This document shows, piece by piece, positions 12,853 to 25,978 of a stretch of DNA of 64,000 nucleotides. Position 1 is the stretch's first letter; the number at the start of each line of letters is the position of its first letter. Made by a program: the position numbers and the translations under genes. The notes under the pieces were generated by a model. That model searched no databases and had not been told where the DNA came from. It worked only from the letters and a program-made list of their open reading frames with translations. Origin of the DNA: Membranipora membranacea (Eukaryota; Bryozoa; Gymnolaemata; Cheilostomatida; Membraniporidae); the NCBI GenBank assembly GCA_914767715.1, contig OU612067.1, positions 186,001 through 250,000 of the forward strand, read 5' to 3'.

Positions 12853-13884
12853 ATCTCAGTAACTCTCGCCGTACAATGTCTATACCCTAAGTTAGATAAC
12901 ATAGTCTGACAAAGAGTATGTCGAATTGACCATTAGGCGTTACAGAGCGGTGAGTAAGGTTGTCATGGTTGATGCATAACAACGCCAATGATATTCAAAT
13001 TAAAATCCAACATGTAAATTATTCAAGCCCAACCCATCCGTCATCTAAATCCTATTGAGGATACAATAATCAGCTGTTTACTCACATCTAAATTGACAAA
13101 ATTAATTAACTATAAACGAAAGATTTGGTGGAAGTAGGAAGGGCTCTGGATGAAAAAGTCAACAAGTGAAGAAAATAGCACAGTGATTGATAACTCCTGT
13201 GTTTGTCTAACTTTTATTTATTTATTAGATTTAGTTAACTCAAAAACAGAAATTAAATCCACTTTCATAAAACAATGGAAAATGGAAGTTTCAAATATGT
13301 AGATAGTAGACAGTATGTAAATATTCAAAAATTTAGAAATAGAACAGTCTCAAAAGTCCAAAAGCTTATACCCAAAACCACATAGAAAGATTGTACAAAA
13401 TGCTCATAATCATAAAACACCAAGTCATGGGTCAGCCAAGTCAGCGAGTCGGCTATGTCAGTGAGTCAGCTAAGTCAGCTAAATTAGCTAAGTTAGCTGA
13501 CTTAGCGTGGTATCTCCTTATCCAGTTACCTCACCTCTTATTTACAGTGATGAGAAAAATAATCAACAAGACAAAAAAACCTGAGTAAACAGATTAGAAT
13601 TATGGTAACAGAATTTAGAGTCAGCGGCCAATGCCGATCAGATTATATACTGTTGTCAATTTGAACAGGTGATCAGATATTCTCATAAAAATAACAACAA
13701 CCTTGGCCCATAAAAATTTAGAGAATAGTAGGAGCATCTTTAGGAATATTATAATAGTATAGAATAGGTATTTATCCAACTGAATAATTATTTCAGTAAA
13801 TCAATGTCTAAATTGAGGAAAATAAAGTTTGAGTTTCCATTGTAATGATTTTATGAATAATTACTAGTAATCTACTGGCTTGAG
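12853..13884. other. Intergenic region upstream of the CUB-like gene
   Basis: Holds the 5' flank of the CUB-like gene and the 3' flank of the first acyltransferase copy. 13430-13510 is a short array of AGCTAAGTC-like words. No gene is recognised. The region just before 13885 shares sequence with the flanks downstream of the other two acyltransferase copies, so 3'-flanking DNA was part of the duplicated unit. Confidence 0.5.
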
Positions 13885-16800
13885 CTAATTGGAGTGTTGC
13901 TTAAGATCTGGCATCTCGACATAACCTTGGACAAATATAGCCTTCCAGAGATCGAACACTCCTCTCTTAGGTTTAGTTGTCTTAACAAGAGACATCAACT
14001 CTGGGAGTCCCAAATCTATCTTTGGCAAACCGAGTAACCTGATGAGAGATAAAATTTGTCAATAACATAATAGATAGAAATATACAAGCTCAGTGAAACT
14101 TTAGCGGTTCAGAATGATTATCCTCATTACTCATTGAGCGGGAGTTGTCCGATAATTTGACAGGGGCAGACAATTGAAAACTAGTCTTACCTATACCCTC
14201 CCTGCCTATACATTACTATGACGCCTGACAATCACTATGGTCCCATGTTGCGATTTCGTAAGGATTTCGGGAGTTATCGGTCCATGGAAATGGCATTAAA
14301 GTCAACTTCCACATGAACCGATCGACAGTTTTTGACGCGAATACATATACCGTGTTGAATCACATCATTCCAATGAGGCGGCGTGGCTGAATGATTAGCG
14401 CGCTTGCACACGATGACTTTAAAGGGCATTGACGCGGGAGACCGGGCTTCACGGCAAATATTTTTCATGTTTTTTCCACCATGGAAATGGTTAGCATTCA
14501 TAATTCGAAATTGGAATGTACCACAAATTCGAGGCATGGAGCCATCGTGAATTAGTGACTGGGCAGGCTATCTTTGATGAGAGTAGGCAGATTAGTTAAT
14601 AAGTTTAGCATCGAAACAGATTTCAACAAATATAAATTTCATATTCCACTAAAACGCTGCCAACACCAGAAAAATGAATTCATGTCAATTAAACTTGTTA
14701 AATTGAGTTTTCCACCTGATTCTGACACCAAAGACACTGATAACATTACTGACACTAAGTGCTTTCTGATAATATAAGGACCCTTTGTTCACAATGGGGC
14801 ATGCAAGGCTATTACCCCTAACAGATATGCTGTGTTGCATAGAGTGGTGATGGTGGAATGGACTGTGCTGTGGGATGCGAATGCACAACTCAGTTAATAG
14901 CGAGCTTGGCCATTAATAGCGCTACCAACCCATTACTTTTGGGAGATGTGAGAAGGTTCAATCGGTTAGAATGCTTGCTGCTCACGGACAGGTGATTTGC
15001 GCCGCAAGAGTCGTGAGTTTGAGTCCCACTGGGAGAGCTTTCTTGATTGATCGTTCCAGCCCCCAGCACCCTCAGGTGTATATATCTCATATATTTCCTA
15101 TTGGAACAAAACCAACCTTGCATAACTGAACCTGGTTAATGCTTGAAGATTTTACCTATGACTAAAATCTAAACTGAGAAAAGCTTAAATACTACCTCAG
15201 GCTGCATCAATACATTAAAAGATAACGTCGTACATCAGTACAGCGGTTTATATTCACTCACTTGCTCATGTGATCTCGGTAATTATCAGCGTATAACTCA
15301 GGATTCATCTTCTCTTCTTCACTTGGGTTATATACAGGATGGAATGTTAACTCAAACCTCGTATAAGGTGTACATAAGAGTAAGGAGAATAGGGCTAACC
15401 TAAAACAGAGAAAAAGTCAACATATTATATGTAGAAGAGAGACTAACCAGCATACCTAAAACTATGATAACTTCTTCACTGTCTCACGTGTGATGGTGCT
15501 GGTTACTTGGGCAGATCCGTAGATGCACATAACAAGAAATCCTATTATAGTGCTACACAGATGGAATGGTGTACATGGAAATTCATGAAGTTTGTAGAAT
15601 AGCTCAAGATTAATTTCCCAAGCTATCTTTATCGCTAGCATGAAAGCTATTATCACAACAGCCAATACTTTCATCAGACTGAAATAACGTTACGTTGTGA
15701 CAAGTCATGTGACCTGCAGGGAGCCATCAAAACAAGCAAGTTAACAAAATCGAGAGGAGCTTTCTTTATCTGGCTATATCTCAGGAAGTTATGCGCATCT
15801 ATCCTCAAAACTTAACAATATGTAATTTGAGACATTGATGGATATAATGTGAAACTAAGAGGGTTATTGACCAATTAGCCCAGAAGTTATGAGTGAAAAA
15901 CTATGCAGAGAAGCATGATGGTTCTACGGTAGTATGTCACTGGTAGGTAAGTAAGTAAAGTTATCAGTGCTTTTTATATATCATATATATATAACTCTCC
16001 CAATAAGAGTAAAACACTGACAGCTGATACTTCACTTCAGCTTTCACTCTGGTAAATATTCAAAAATGCCCAGAGATAAGTCCAAAACATTCCAATATGT
16101 CACTTATGGGCTTACACATAGTTTTGCTGGCCATAGGTTTTGGTTTATATTTCCATCGCATCTATGGAATGTCATAAAACCTACATAAATGATGTTTATG
16201 ACCAAAATCAAGTAGTCAAAATAACTGCAAGCTAAACTTGCTATAGAGCTAGAGATATGTCGCTTACAACTTATGACTGGGAGTAACATTCCTGATATAG
16301 GACCAAATATCTAACAGTCACGGGTGAAAAAATTGATCTCTGAAGTTACTAAGCAAATATATCTCAATTGGTGGGGCTGGTTTTTATAACCAACGTCCAT
16401 TACCTGGCAAGCTTTGAAACACTAACGGAGAACATTCTTAAGAGAGAAGTAAAGACAAAATAAATGTAATCTAGATAGAGATATTGGAGTGTCAATGACT
16501 TACAGTCCGGGTCCTGTGTTCACCCAAGTAGTCACATCTAATCTATTATTATATTTTACTGTCACAGGCTGAATCGGTACTCCAGGAAGAAAACATCCTA
16601 AAATAAAAAACAACAAAACAATCTCAGTATATATTATAACTATGGATGTGGCGCAGTCTGGTAGTTTGTGAGTAGTGAGATTATCACAGGGTAGCGCAGC
16701 GATAGACAGTGATCATCTGTATGACAAAGTCTCTAACTCCTTGGTATGACACAATGGGAAAAATCTTGAACAAAAAGAACAAATTGGAGCGAGATAGCAG

Positions 16801-18655
16801 TTTGTGGTAGGTGTCTAGCCTATGCTGGTATTAGAAGGTACGAGAAATATTAATCAACGTCTATAACAGTGCATATTAAAGTAGGTTTCCCACAACAGAC
16901 AGACGGATCTATGCATGGTAACCACAGATTGGCCATACTTTGTTAGTTTGTGGTGCCCTGTATGTCACCATAAAGAGAAGAAGATATGCCTCATCCTAAC
17001 CAGCTAAACAACTTTGTCTCACAATGTTAACTGACCAAACAAATCTTTTTAGATCCCCCTTGACTTACTTGGAGTTTTAATCTTTTATTACTTTATTTGA
17101 AGAAGAACTCAAGCTCTCCAATATCAAAATATGGAGTGAAGATGTAGAAATGTCAGAAATGTGAGCATTTGAAGCTCTGCTAGCTCATTTTCCACGTAAA
17201 TGACAAACTGGTCCACGATTTCACGTCACATTGCAAGAAACCACAAGCCTCGTTATTACCTCTGATAATCAGAGTTTGCCACAGAAGCAGTAGCTGCTGT
17301 CTACCGAGTTTATAGTAACTCACCGAGTTTATAGTAACTCACCGAGTTTATAGTAACTCACCGAGTTTATAGGGCAGGAGAGCAGTGGCTACAGAACAAA
17401 CTCCTTCAGGGAAAACCACCACCTGATTCCATTTGCCGTTACTTGTTGCTCGTTTCTTCAGCTCCTGAGCACATTTCCTACGAGAATCAGGATCGTTCCT
17501 TCTTACATATATACTCTCATTAACTCTGAATAGCTTGTTAACCACTGGTATATAAGCGTTCTCTATTACTGATACAACGCCTGGGAAGCCACATATCGCA
17601 CCCCCCAGAGTGTCTATGAATGAAGAGTGAGGACCCATGCCTATGATTGGAGCTTCCTTGCTAGATGCCTGTTTGCCTGTGACCGTCTGTGACACAAGGC
17701 CTGCCGAGAACCAGGCACAGCGCACCAAGTACGTGGTCAGAAATTTGAGCTGCCTACAAGAAAAAGAAGGAAATTCCAAGATTGACAGATCATTGCATGT
17801 TGAAGAAACAATCCCTGGAGAAATTCGGTATATAATTAAAAGTCAATGACCCGAAGTAATAGTGGGTCTGGCATCCTCAGCAATCAAATATACATCGAGC
17901 AAACACAACACTGGCCACTAACTGCTCCAGGCTGAAACTCTCTAACTAGAACAAACTAAGAGAAGCTAACTCACCGTCTCCAACCTGTTAGTGGTTCATC
18001 GGGCTCTAGTGGTAAGCCCCAGACAGCTAGACTGGCTGGAATACAGGCTATGGCTATGAAGGATATTACAAATAGTAGTTTAATAGGTGCCAGTGTAACC
18101 ATCATAACAGCCCACTGAAATAAGATAGAGAGAGAAGATAAAAGCTTCATGATGACTGATTCATATCAACGTAAATTGGCTGCCACTATCAGAAATAGGC
18201 ATGTCAGGATTAAGGACTAATTTAACAGGTGAACGACCAGACTTGATAAGGTGTTATATCTACATGTGTTCAAAATGGTTTCAGGATTCAATAAGTGAGT
18301 GTATGATGCTAACAATCTAATAATCATCATGGATTTACTGTACAACCATTACACAACTCTACCTTCTCTTAACTTAACTTAATTTCTTAGTCAACAGAGC
18401 TGAACTTCAACACTAGGAGGTCAGCAGCAAAATATAAATACAATAGTGAATTGGCTATTTTCAAAAGCTTACGATGATTTTGTCCATGGTCGTTGGGTAG
18501 AGTCGGTATATAAATGGATGTGGGGAATCTGCATCAAAGTCTTTGATGACCCCATAAATATCGCGAGGGGACTTATCATGTGAGGAGGTATGTACACGAT
18601 CCCCGTTAGTTTTATCACCGTCTCCCACATGGTGACCATTACTCTTCACCTCCAT
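13885..18655 (-). CDS. LPCAT-type lysophospholipid acyltransferase, tandem copy A (complete, 6 exons)
   Basis: Exons: 18655-18473, 18114-17975, 17753-17362, 16597-16504, 15399-15262 and 14038-13885 (TAG), 366 aa. Exon 1 is a hydrophilic N-terminus (MEVKSNGHHVGDGDKTNGD). Exon 2 carries the membrane anchor (residues about 62-95). Exon 3 carries the catalytic HX4D box HSSFID (His150, Asp155), the DPDSRRK and SNGKW motifs and FPEGVC (222-227). Exon 4 has the LPGVPIQPV motif, and exon 5 has FHPVYNPSEEEK as in LPCAT1/2/4. Family knowledge: such enzymes transfer acyl-CoA to lysophospholipids at the ER. Odd points: the usual FPEGTC threonine is Val, there are no EF-hands, and the protein is about 160 residues shorter than vertebrate LPCAT1/2. 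A 5' UTR acceptor lies at 18674-18675. Substrate cannot be inferred. Confidence 0.93.
14945..15120 (+). mobile_element. tRNA-derived SINE-like segment in copy A intron 5
   Basis: Contains an A-box-like TCAATCGGTTAGAATGC and a B-box-like GAGTTTGAGTCCC about 50 bp apart, followed by unrelated sequence. It is absent from the equivalent introns of copies B and C, as expected for an insertion. A weaker tRNA-like stretch lies at 14382-14460. Confidence 0.4.
15462..15679 (-). other. Hydrophobic ORF inside copy A intron 4, possible alternative terminal exon
   Basis: A 70-codon ORF (ATG at 15674) with two membrane-like stretches (VLAVVIIAFMLAI and TIIGFLVMCIYG). It is preceded by a good acceptor (TTATTTCAG). 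Joined in phase to exon 4 it stays open until the TAG at 15462. It has no counterpart at the same place in copies B and C. It could be an alternative 3' exon replacing the last two exons, or chance. A GTATG donor-like site lies after the stop. Confidence 0.25.
17303..17373. repeat. 19-bp array over the exon-3 donor of copy A, about 4 copies
   Basis: The unit GAGTTTATAGTAACTCACC contains, on the minus strand, the last bases of exon 3 and its donor (CTATAAACTCG|GTGAGTTAC). The first unit on the transcript is the true junction at 17362/17361. The following copies repeat the exon end and donor inside the intron. Confidence 0.9.
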
Positions 18656-18673
18656 AGTGATCGTCAGATCGGC

Positions 18674-21600
18674 CTACAAGAATAAAATATATGTCTATAT
18701 AGAGTTGTCCACCTAAATGTCAATGTAATAAAAACATTGCAAGTACAGCAAAAAGTATCAATGTGGGTTAGAAGTTGAACCTTGAAGGTGAGGGTGGGTG
18801 ATGGGGGTGGGTGATGAGGTTTCCCTAGCATGAAGAAATAGAGACAAAAGGATTTTATGGACTTTTCTGTCCACTTTAGAACCAACTGGCAGCACTCTTC
18901 ACATTCAGCAGACAAAACAATGAAATAAAACACAACACAGTAATAACGCAACGGGGCTTCAGATTTCAGAATGATTACAAATTTAATGGGTAAAGCTTGC
19001 GATTAAAAAGATGGCTATGATGCCCCACATTTAGTCAAAATGTACAGGTGCAATCCACAATAGCATATAGATCACCCTGTCAAACTCAGAAGAGATTTGA
19101 GGTTGTAACATCTAGTTGTTAGAACTTTTTTGCAAACGAATGAGAATCCTCTTTAGTCATACTGTACAGAAACTCCTCATTTGGAAGGAGGCTCTACAAC
19201 AATTTTAGCAAAATGAGTAGCTTGATGTTCCTTGACGAGAGTGTTAACCCTGGGCGGACTCTCTGTGCTGGATGCAGATGGCAGATGTGAGAGTCTAGTC
19301 ACCTCTCAGTTGTGCATACATGGGCTACAGAATGCACGCTCTATGATTTTGCTGCACAAAGCGGCATTTAGAGTCGATTACATTACCACTCGGTTCTGAT
19401 CACCACCATAACAATGAAATGAAATTTTTGTACTCCCTGCTAGCAAAGAAGTGTAATATGAGTGCATATAAGGTATGAACACAGTTGGCTCCTGACAGAG
19501 ATGGGTCACAGTTGGCTCCTGACAGGGATGGGTCACAGGTGGCTCATGACAGGGATGGGTCACAGGTGGCTCCTGACAGGGATGGGTCACAGGTGTACTG
19601 TTGTGGATGAGAGAAAGACTTTGAAAGAGAGTAAAATGGGAATGATGAAGATATATATATATATATATATATATGAGATGTTAGAGACACCAATCACCTT
19701 ATTTCAGAGTCAGACTGCCCACTATGGCCTGAACTAAGATATTATTTGTTATGGATATTAATTGGGTCATAATAATTGCAAAATGCAATATGTAAAAATC
19801 AGGAAATAATCCATTCCAAGACCAAGCAAGCCAAGCCTCAAGGCCTTGCTGCAACAAAAAAGTTGATTGGAATTGAATTTGATCAGGGAGAATGATTTGA
19901 TTGACAATAAATTAACGAAGTTGATCTTTGTACAAGTTACACTATTACATGTGCGATCCCTTACCTGGGAGTTTGCCAAAATGTATGAACTAAACAGAGT
20001 ATTTGTATGCTCTTCAATCAGACAGCACTATCAGTTCAGGCAAACCGGTTTCCAAAACCACAACAAGACAATGCTTGGAGGTGGAAAGGAAAATGCTTCC
20101 TGCATTCGACCTTGAGGAATCTAGTACAATCATAGCCCAGTATCTAGCTATTTTAGACTTAGAAACCAAAAACTTTTTCCTGTATCCTAGCAACACTCAA
20201 TGATTATCAGCACACAACTCCAAAGTGGTAAATTTCTACAATATAGACTAAATTAAATGATAAAGCCCATTATACATTTTTCAACAACTTTCTATAGACA
20301 GATAACAGGTAAATGCATAACAATCAAGGTTATCACATGTATGCCAAGTAAAGCTATAGTAGGGTGTATACTAGAAAAGGGTGTGAATAGGGCGTAGGCG
20401 TCTATTACAACATGTTTGTATAATTGATTGATTGATTGATTTATTAGCTATCACAAACATTATGTTGCGAAAAATGGACGCATATACTTTGTCATAATAA
20501 GAGCTTGCTACCAGTGTATGGAACTGTGGACTTTTAAAAAAGAATCTCATTAAGTGTGATGCACATTTGCCTCAGAAAACAGTCTTTGCCCCATGAGCTG
20601 CGATATTTAACATGTCTAAGACGACCAGAAGGGCAATGTTCCGGAGAGAAATTTCAAAAGCTGTGTATCAAGAAACCCCGCTTCGATACGCGACATTTTC
20701 AGTATCGCTCCGCCACCAGAGTGAAAAACGTGGTATTTCCTGTTAACTAACTTATATTATATAAACTCTATTTTTGGATAATACTCATTCGTTGAGAATG
20801 TTTTGCAGAATACCCAAGCGAAATGAAAAGAAAAAAATATAGTCACAAAGATGTTTACCGTAGCAATGTTCAGGAGTCTGTAAAAATATCATATTGATTC
20901 CTTTGACATCTTTGCTTTGCTTCCATCCTTTTTTTGCTTTGCTTCCATGCTTTGCTTGCTTTGTTGGTAGCATTTTATGATAAACTGCTGTTTAAAAAAA
21001 TTCATTTAATTCCATTCCTTCTTTTTTCATACGGACTCAATTGTCAAGATACATTGGTTGGTGATTACAATGAAGTATAAAAAAACCATGCAGCTAATTG
21101 ACAATGCACCTGAGTGGTTGGATTATCATAAAAAATAGGTACTTATAATGTTACAGTATCAGTAAGTGACAAGATACATCATAGGATACTGATCTTTGCA
21201 GAAAGGGCTGCTACGCGATAATTCCAGTATCGCACATATGCTGTTCGTTGAACTTGGCGGTGTAATGCCGATGTCTGTTGTTTGATAAATGTAAGGGTGC
21301 CTTTGGATGCATAGAGCCCCCGTCCTTGCATTTCATTGTCAATCAACATAGGTACATGGTACCAAAAAGTACTTCCATTCTCAAAAGTTAGGCAATGCTA
21401 ACGAGGTCATGTCAGGACAGCTTCCATTTCCAAGTGATACAGCTATTACCTTCCATATTTTCACTACAGCACCACTCCTATCTTTGTAGTTATGGTCTTT
21501 TTTATCATAAATAGGAGGATGTGATTTTACTACAGATATTATCAACTCCTCCATTTTTGATAGCCTGTCACGATTTGATAGATGACGTGTTTAACCGCGT

Positions 21601-22129
21601 AATTATTGAAGCAAACAGTCAACAACCAATCAGCATAGAGGATCGTCCAGATCACTCGGGCAAAAGACCAACAAGTTCGATGTCCACTTAACACGAGTAA
21701 TCACTCGTGCAGATCCACCGATTAACAACTCGTGACCCCAAATCGATGTAAAAATCGTGTCATGTAGCCATAGCTTTAGGTCGAAGGTACTTTCCTGAAA
21801 GTACCATATGACCTGTATCAGTATCACATATCTACAATTTTATTGCAAACTGCAAAACAGTTTAACTTTAAATATATATAAACGTACTCATAGCATGTGT
21901 ATAGAGTGTTGATAATCTACAGTCAGCACCAAGTAGATCTGTTGTTGGTCAATAAAATTCATGGTGATTAGAGGAAGAACTGTAACGTGGAGCATAAAAT
22001 TCAGAGCATGATTGGAGTGGAAGAAAAAAATATATATTGCAAAAATATTTAAAACGCAACGGAATGTAAGAGCTATGTCGGTGAAAAAGATCAGTTTCAG
22101 CTGTAATTATTTTAATCTATAGGCTTGAG
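18674..22129. other. Intergenic region between acyltransferase copies A and B
   Basis: Upstream region of copy A. It holds a 27-bp minisatellite (19481-19595), a short (AT)n at 19651-19673, TGAT repeats near 20424-20440 and a TTTGCTTTGCTTCC low-complexity patch at 20912-20970. The stretch from about 21960 to 22120 resembles that at 28860-29050, the 3' flank of copy C. ORFs up to 91 codons are present, but none resembles a known protein. Confidence 0.5.
19481..19595. repeat. 27-bp minisatellite, about 4 copies
   Basis: Unit of the type ACAGTTGGCTCCTGACAGGG plus ATGGGTC. Copies differ at one or two bases. Both strands stay open across it because 27 is a multiple of three, which explains the short ORFs here. 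Confidence 0.9.
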
Positions 22130-25100
22130 CTAGTTGGAGTGTTGCTTAAGATCTGGCATCTCGACATAACCTTGGACAAATATAGCCTTCCAGAGATCGA
22201 ACACTCCTCTCTTAGGTTTAGTTGTCTTAACAAGAGACATCAACTCTGGGAGTCCCAAATCTACCTTTGGCAAACCGAGTAACCTGAAGAGAGATAAACT
22301 TTGTCAATAACATCATAGATAGAAATATACAAGCTCAGTGAAACTTTAGCAGTTCAGAATGATTATCCTCATTACTCATTGAGTGGGAGTTGTCCGATAA
22401 TTTGACAGGGGGAAACAGCTGAGACCCACTCTTATGTTCTTGCCACAAACAATGTGTAAATAGGGAGGGAGGGTGTCTCATCCTCCCTAGAGTTAATTGG
22501 GCAGGTTTTTTTGCACATGATCAAACTTTTCAGATCATACCCTTTTGCGTATCACCGAAAATCTTGCGACGGACAGAAACCTAACATAATCCTGTCACTG
22601 CTGTACAAACTGTGGCTCACACTTTTCTCACATCACTGAACTTACTCTATGACGTTCAAAGCTGCTTCCAAGGAAAATCTAAACTGAGCAAAGCGTAAAT
22701 ACTAAATACTACCTCAGGCTGCAGCAATATATTATAAGATAATATAGTACATCAGTACAGCGGTTTATATTCACTCACTTGCTCATGTGATCTCGGTAAT
22801 TATCAGCATATAACTCGGGGTTTATCTTCTCTTCTTCACTTGGGTTGTATACAGGATGGAATGTTAACTCAAACTTCGTATAAGGTGTACATAAGAGAAG
22901 GGTTACTAAGGCTATCCTACAACAGAGATAAATCCAACATTATGTATGTAATAATATAGAAAACCAACTAGAATTTGGACCAGAATTCTGGTATTTTTAC
23001 TTTCCTCTGCTGCATCCACAGATGGGACAAACTTGTTCTAGATAACATCTGCATATATATAATCTTTTTATATTTATTTTGATTATGAGGTTCACAAGTT
23101 GTTATTTTCTTTTGTTTATTACATATTTATATTGGAACCTCAATGAAAACATGTTATATTAATAATTATAATAATAACAACAATAATAACTTACAGTCCG
23201 GGTCCTGTGTTCACCCACGTAGTCACATCTAATCTATTATTATATTTTACTGTCACAGGCTGAATCGGTACTCCAGGAAGAAAACATCCTAAAATAAAAA
23301 CAACAAAACAATCTCAGTATATATCCAGGAAGGGCAACTTGGTTTTTATTTTCTATACCGGTGACTGCAAAGTAAATACCTACAAGAGAAAGATTCCAAA
23401 GATATTCTCATATAGAAGCGACGCAGTCTGGTAGCTTGCGAGTAGTGAGATGAGAATATCACATGATTCACATCAGTCTAAATATCATCATCATTAGCTG
23501 TCCTTTGTGTCCGAAGATGACTTCTGGTGAACCAATTCTCTCCATGTATTCCGATTTCTGCTGAGAGTCTGCCAACTTCCAATGGGGATCATCTTGTCTT
23601 CTAAATTTCTTTTGACAGCATCTTTAAATCTCAATCTTGTTTGTACACACAAACAGCATAGATATTGACACAGATGACACATGTGTTAAAAATACTGGTA
23701 CATAGCCTTAATATCTGATATACTGGTACATAGCCTTAATATCTGATATACTGGTACATAGCCTTAATATCTGATATACTGGCCAGTTATCTGACTTATC
23801 TGACTCTGTCTCTACCTAAGTCTCTAGCTCAGACCTGCAGCATTGTGTGCGGCGGTATGCTCACAACTGTAGTTTGTATCCCTGACTTCTTACTTTGCTA
23901 ATCGTTAATGTTGCAGCAGCAGCAGTGAATGATGGTGGCTGCTGGTTTGTTATCATTATAATTATGTGGCAGACAATATCATCCTGGATGTTTTACACAA
24001 CTGTTTACGGTTTACCAGTTTACAGTAACTCACCGAGTTTATAGTAACTCACCGAGTTTATAGTAACTCACCGAGTTTATTGTGACTCACCGAGTGTATT
24101 ATGACTCACCGAGTTTATAGTAACTCACCGAGTTAATAGTTACTCACCGAGTGTATAATCACCCACCGAGTTTATAGTAACTCACCGAGCTTGTAGGGCA
24201 GGAGAGCAGTAGCTACAGTACAAACTCCTTCAGGGAAAACCACCACCTGATTCCATTTGCCGTTACTCGTTGCTCGTTTCTTCAGCTCCTGAGCACATTT
24301 TTTACGAGAATCAGGATCGTCTCTCTTTACATATATACTCTCATTAACTCTGAATAGCTTGTTAACCACTGGTAATTTAGAATTCTCCATTGCTGTAAGC
24401 ACACCTGGCAAGCCACATACCGCACCCGTGATAGTGTCTAAGTAGGAAGAGTGAGGACCCATGCCTATGATTGGAGCTTCCTTACTCGATGCCTGTTTGC
24501 CTGTGACCTTCTGTGATACGAGGCCTGCTGAGAACCAGACACAGCGGACAAGGAATGCAGTCAGAAATTTGAGCTGCCTGCAAGAAAGAGAATCAGAGTT
24601 TTATTTTTATTCACTAGGTCTTATTTGACCGCCCCATTTAACGGATCCCCTTAAGTGCAGGTGGATTGTGTGGGGTAGATACCCTTTTTACCCTGGACCA
24701 CTGTTGGCGGCTAATTTTTTCGAAGAGGGCGAGGGGGATCTTCATACTGCGTGCAAGCACACAGTAGACCTGTATATATGGTCCTGATCCAAACAGAGCT
24801 GGCCAGGATGAATGGCTTACCAGTGCCAAATCAGAAATGGTGCCAGGAATTAAACCGGGATCATAACATCACAAGACCTTACCCTTAACCGTTAGACAAC
24901 ACCTGGCAGTCATTGCATGTTGAAGAGACAATCGCTAGAAAAATTTAGTATGTAATTAAAATTCAATGACCTTACGTAATAGTCAGTCTAGGATACTCGA
25001 CAATGCTGGATCAAGTATACAAAGAGCAAACAGAACACTGGCCACTTACTGCCCCAGGCTGAAACTCTCTAACTAGAACAAACTAAGAGTAGAGCTCCGC

Positions 25101-25960
25101 TAACTTACCGCCTCCAACCTGTTAGTGGTTCATCGGGCTCTAGTGGTAAGCCCCAGACAGCTAGACTGGCTGGAATACAGGCTATGGCTATGAAGGATAT
25201 TACAAATAATAGTTTAATAGGTGCCAGTGTAACCATCATAACAGCCCACTGAAATAAGATAGAGAGAGAAGATAAAACCTATGATGACTGATTCATATAA
25301 AATGAAGTTGGCTGCCACTATCACAAATAGATATCATAGGCAATAGGCTTAGCGACTAATTCAACAGGTCAATAAACAATCTAGATAACATGTTATAAAC
25401 ATTAACTGACTGCTCCGATAAGGTAATGTATGATTGTATGATATCTGAATTCATCGATTCATGCATGTTTGCACATGACAAATATTGTAGCTCCCCACGT
25501 AGTTTTACTGAATATTGAAGATAGGGTGTTTTAAAGATTTGGCAGTTTGATTGAAACCTGAAGAGAAGATTTCTTTTTGCCTAATGTCATTAGTCCTTAG
25601 ATTCGGGTTCAGTTTTATGACCAATCAAGATGACAGTTTTAAAATAGAAGATTTTCTCCAAAGTAACTGAAGGCAGCTTTGTGTGCAGGCAGCTCTAATA
25701 GTATCACCTTATTTAAGTTACAGACCAAGCTGGAGCGTAACATGTAAAGATCCGACTCTGTAATTTTAGAAGCTTACGATGATTTTGTCCGTAGTTGTTG
25801 GGTAGAGTCGGTAAATGAACGGATGTGGAGAATCTGCATCGAAGTCTTTGATGACCCCATAAATATCGCGAGGAGACTTATCATGTGAGGAGGTATGTAC
25901 ACGATCCCCGTTAGTTTTATCTCCGTCTCCTACATGATGTCCATTACTCTTCACCTCCAT
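22130..25960 (-). CDS. LPCAT-type lysophospholipid acyltransferase, tandem copy B (complete, 6 exons)
   Basis: Exons: 25960-25778, 25248-25109, 24577-24186, 23288-23195, 22916-22779 and 22283-22130 (TAG), 366 aa. Exon lengths (183, 140, 392, 94, 138, 154 nt) are the same as in copies A and C. The catalytic box is HSSYLD at 150-155 and the third motif is FPEGVC. Compared with A, the segment after the HX4D box differs most (TITGAVCGLPGVLTAMENSKLP against TLGGAICGFPGVVSV), while DPDSRKK, SNGKW and the C-terminal DLKQHSN are kept. Intron 2 has a SINE insertion and the exon-3 donor carries the longest 19-bp array of the three copies. The reading frame is intact, so it is probably functional. The 5' UTR acceptor is at 25979-25980. 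Confidence 0.93.
23693..23782. repeat. 28-bp tandem repeat, about 3 copies
   Basis: Unit TACTGGTACATAGCCTTAAT plus ATCTGATA, nearly perfect. It lies in intron 3 of acyltransferase copy B. Confidence 0.9.
24016..24196. repeat. 19-bp array over the exon-3 donor of copy B, about 9 copies
   Basis: Degenerate copies of the same 19-bp unit as at 17303-17373. The true donor is at 24186/24185, and eight further CTCACC-type donor look-alikes follow into the intron. Copies differ at several positions (TTTATTGTG, TGTATTATG, TTAATAGTT), so this array is older or faster-evolving than that of copy A. Confidence 0.9.
24598..24908 (-). mobile_element. tRNA-derived SINE in copy B intron 2
   Basis: Minus-strand head at 24907-24838 folds like a tRNA: GCCAGG pairs with CCTGGC at its 3' end, with an A-box-like TGTCTAACGGTTAAGG and a B-box GGTTTAATTCC. 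A roughly 210-bp unrelated body follows, ending in an AATAAAAATAAAA tail near 24600. About 310 bp overall. Copies A and C lack it. Confidence 0.7.
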
Positions 25961-25978
25961 AGTGATCGTCAGATCGGC

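Noticed and set aside
14382-14460. Functional tRNA gene
   Set aside because: A-box-like sequence is present, but there is no proper B box or acceptor stem.
17637-17849. Plus-strand ORF opposite acyltransferase exon 3
   Set aside because: It is a shadow of the conserved minus-strand coding exon.
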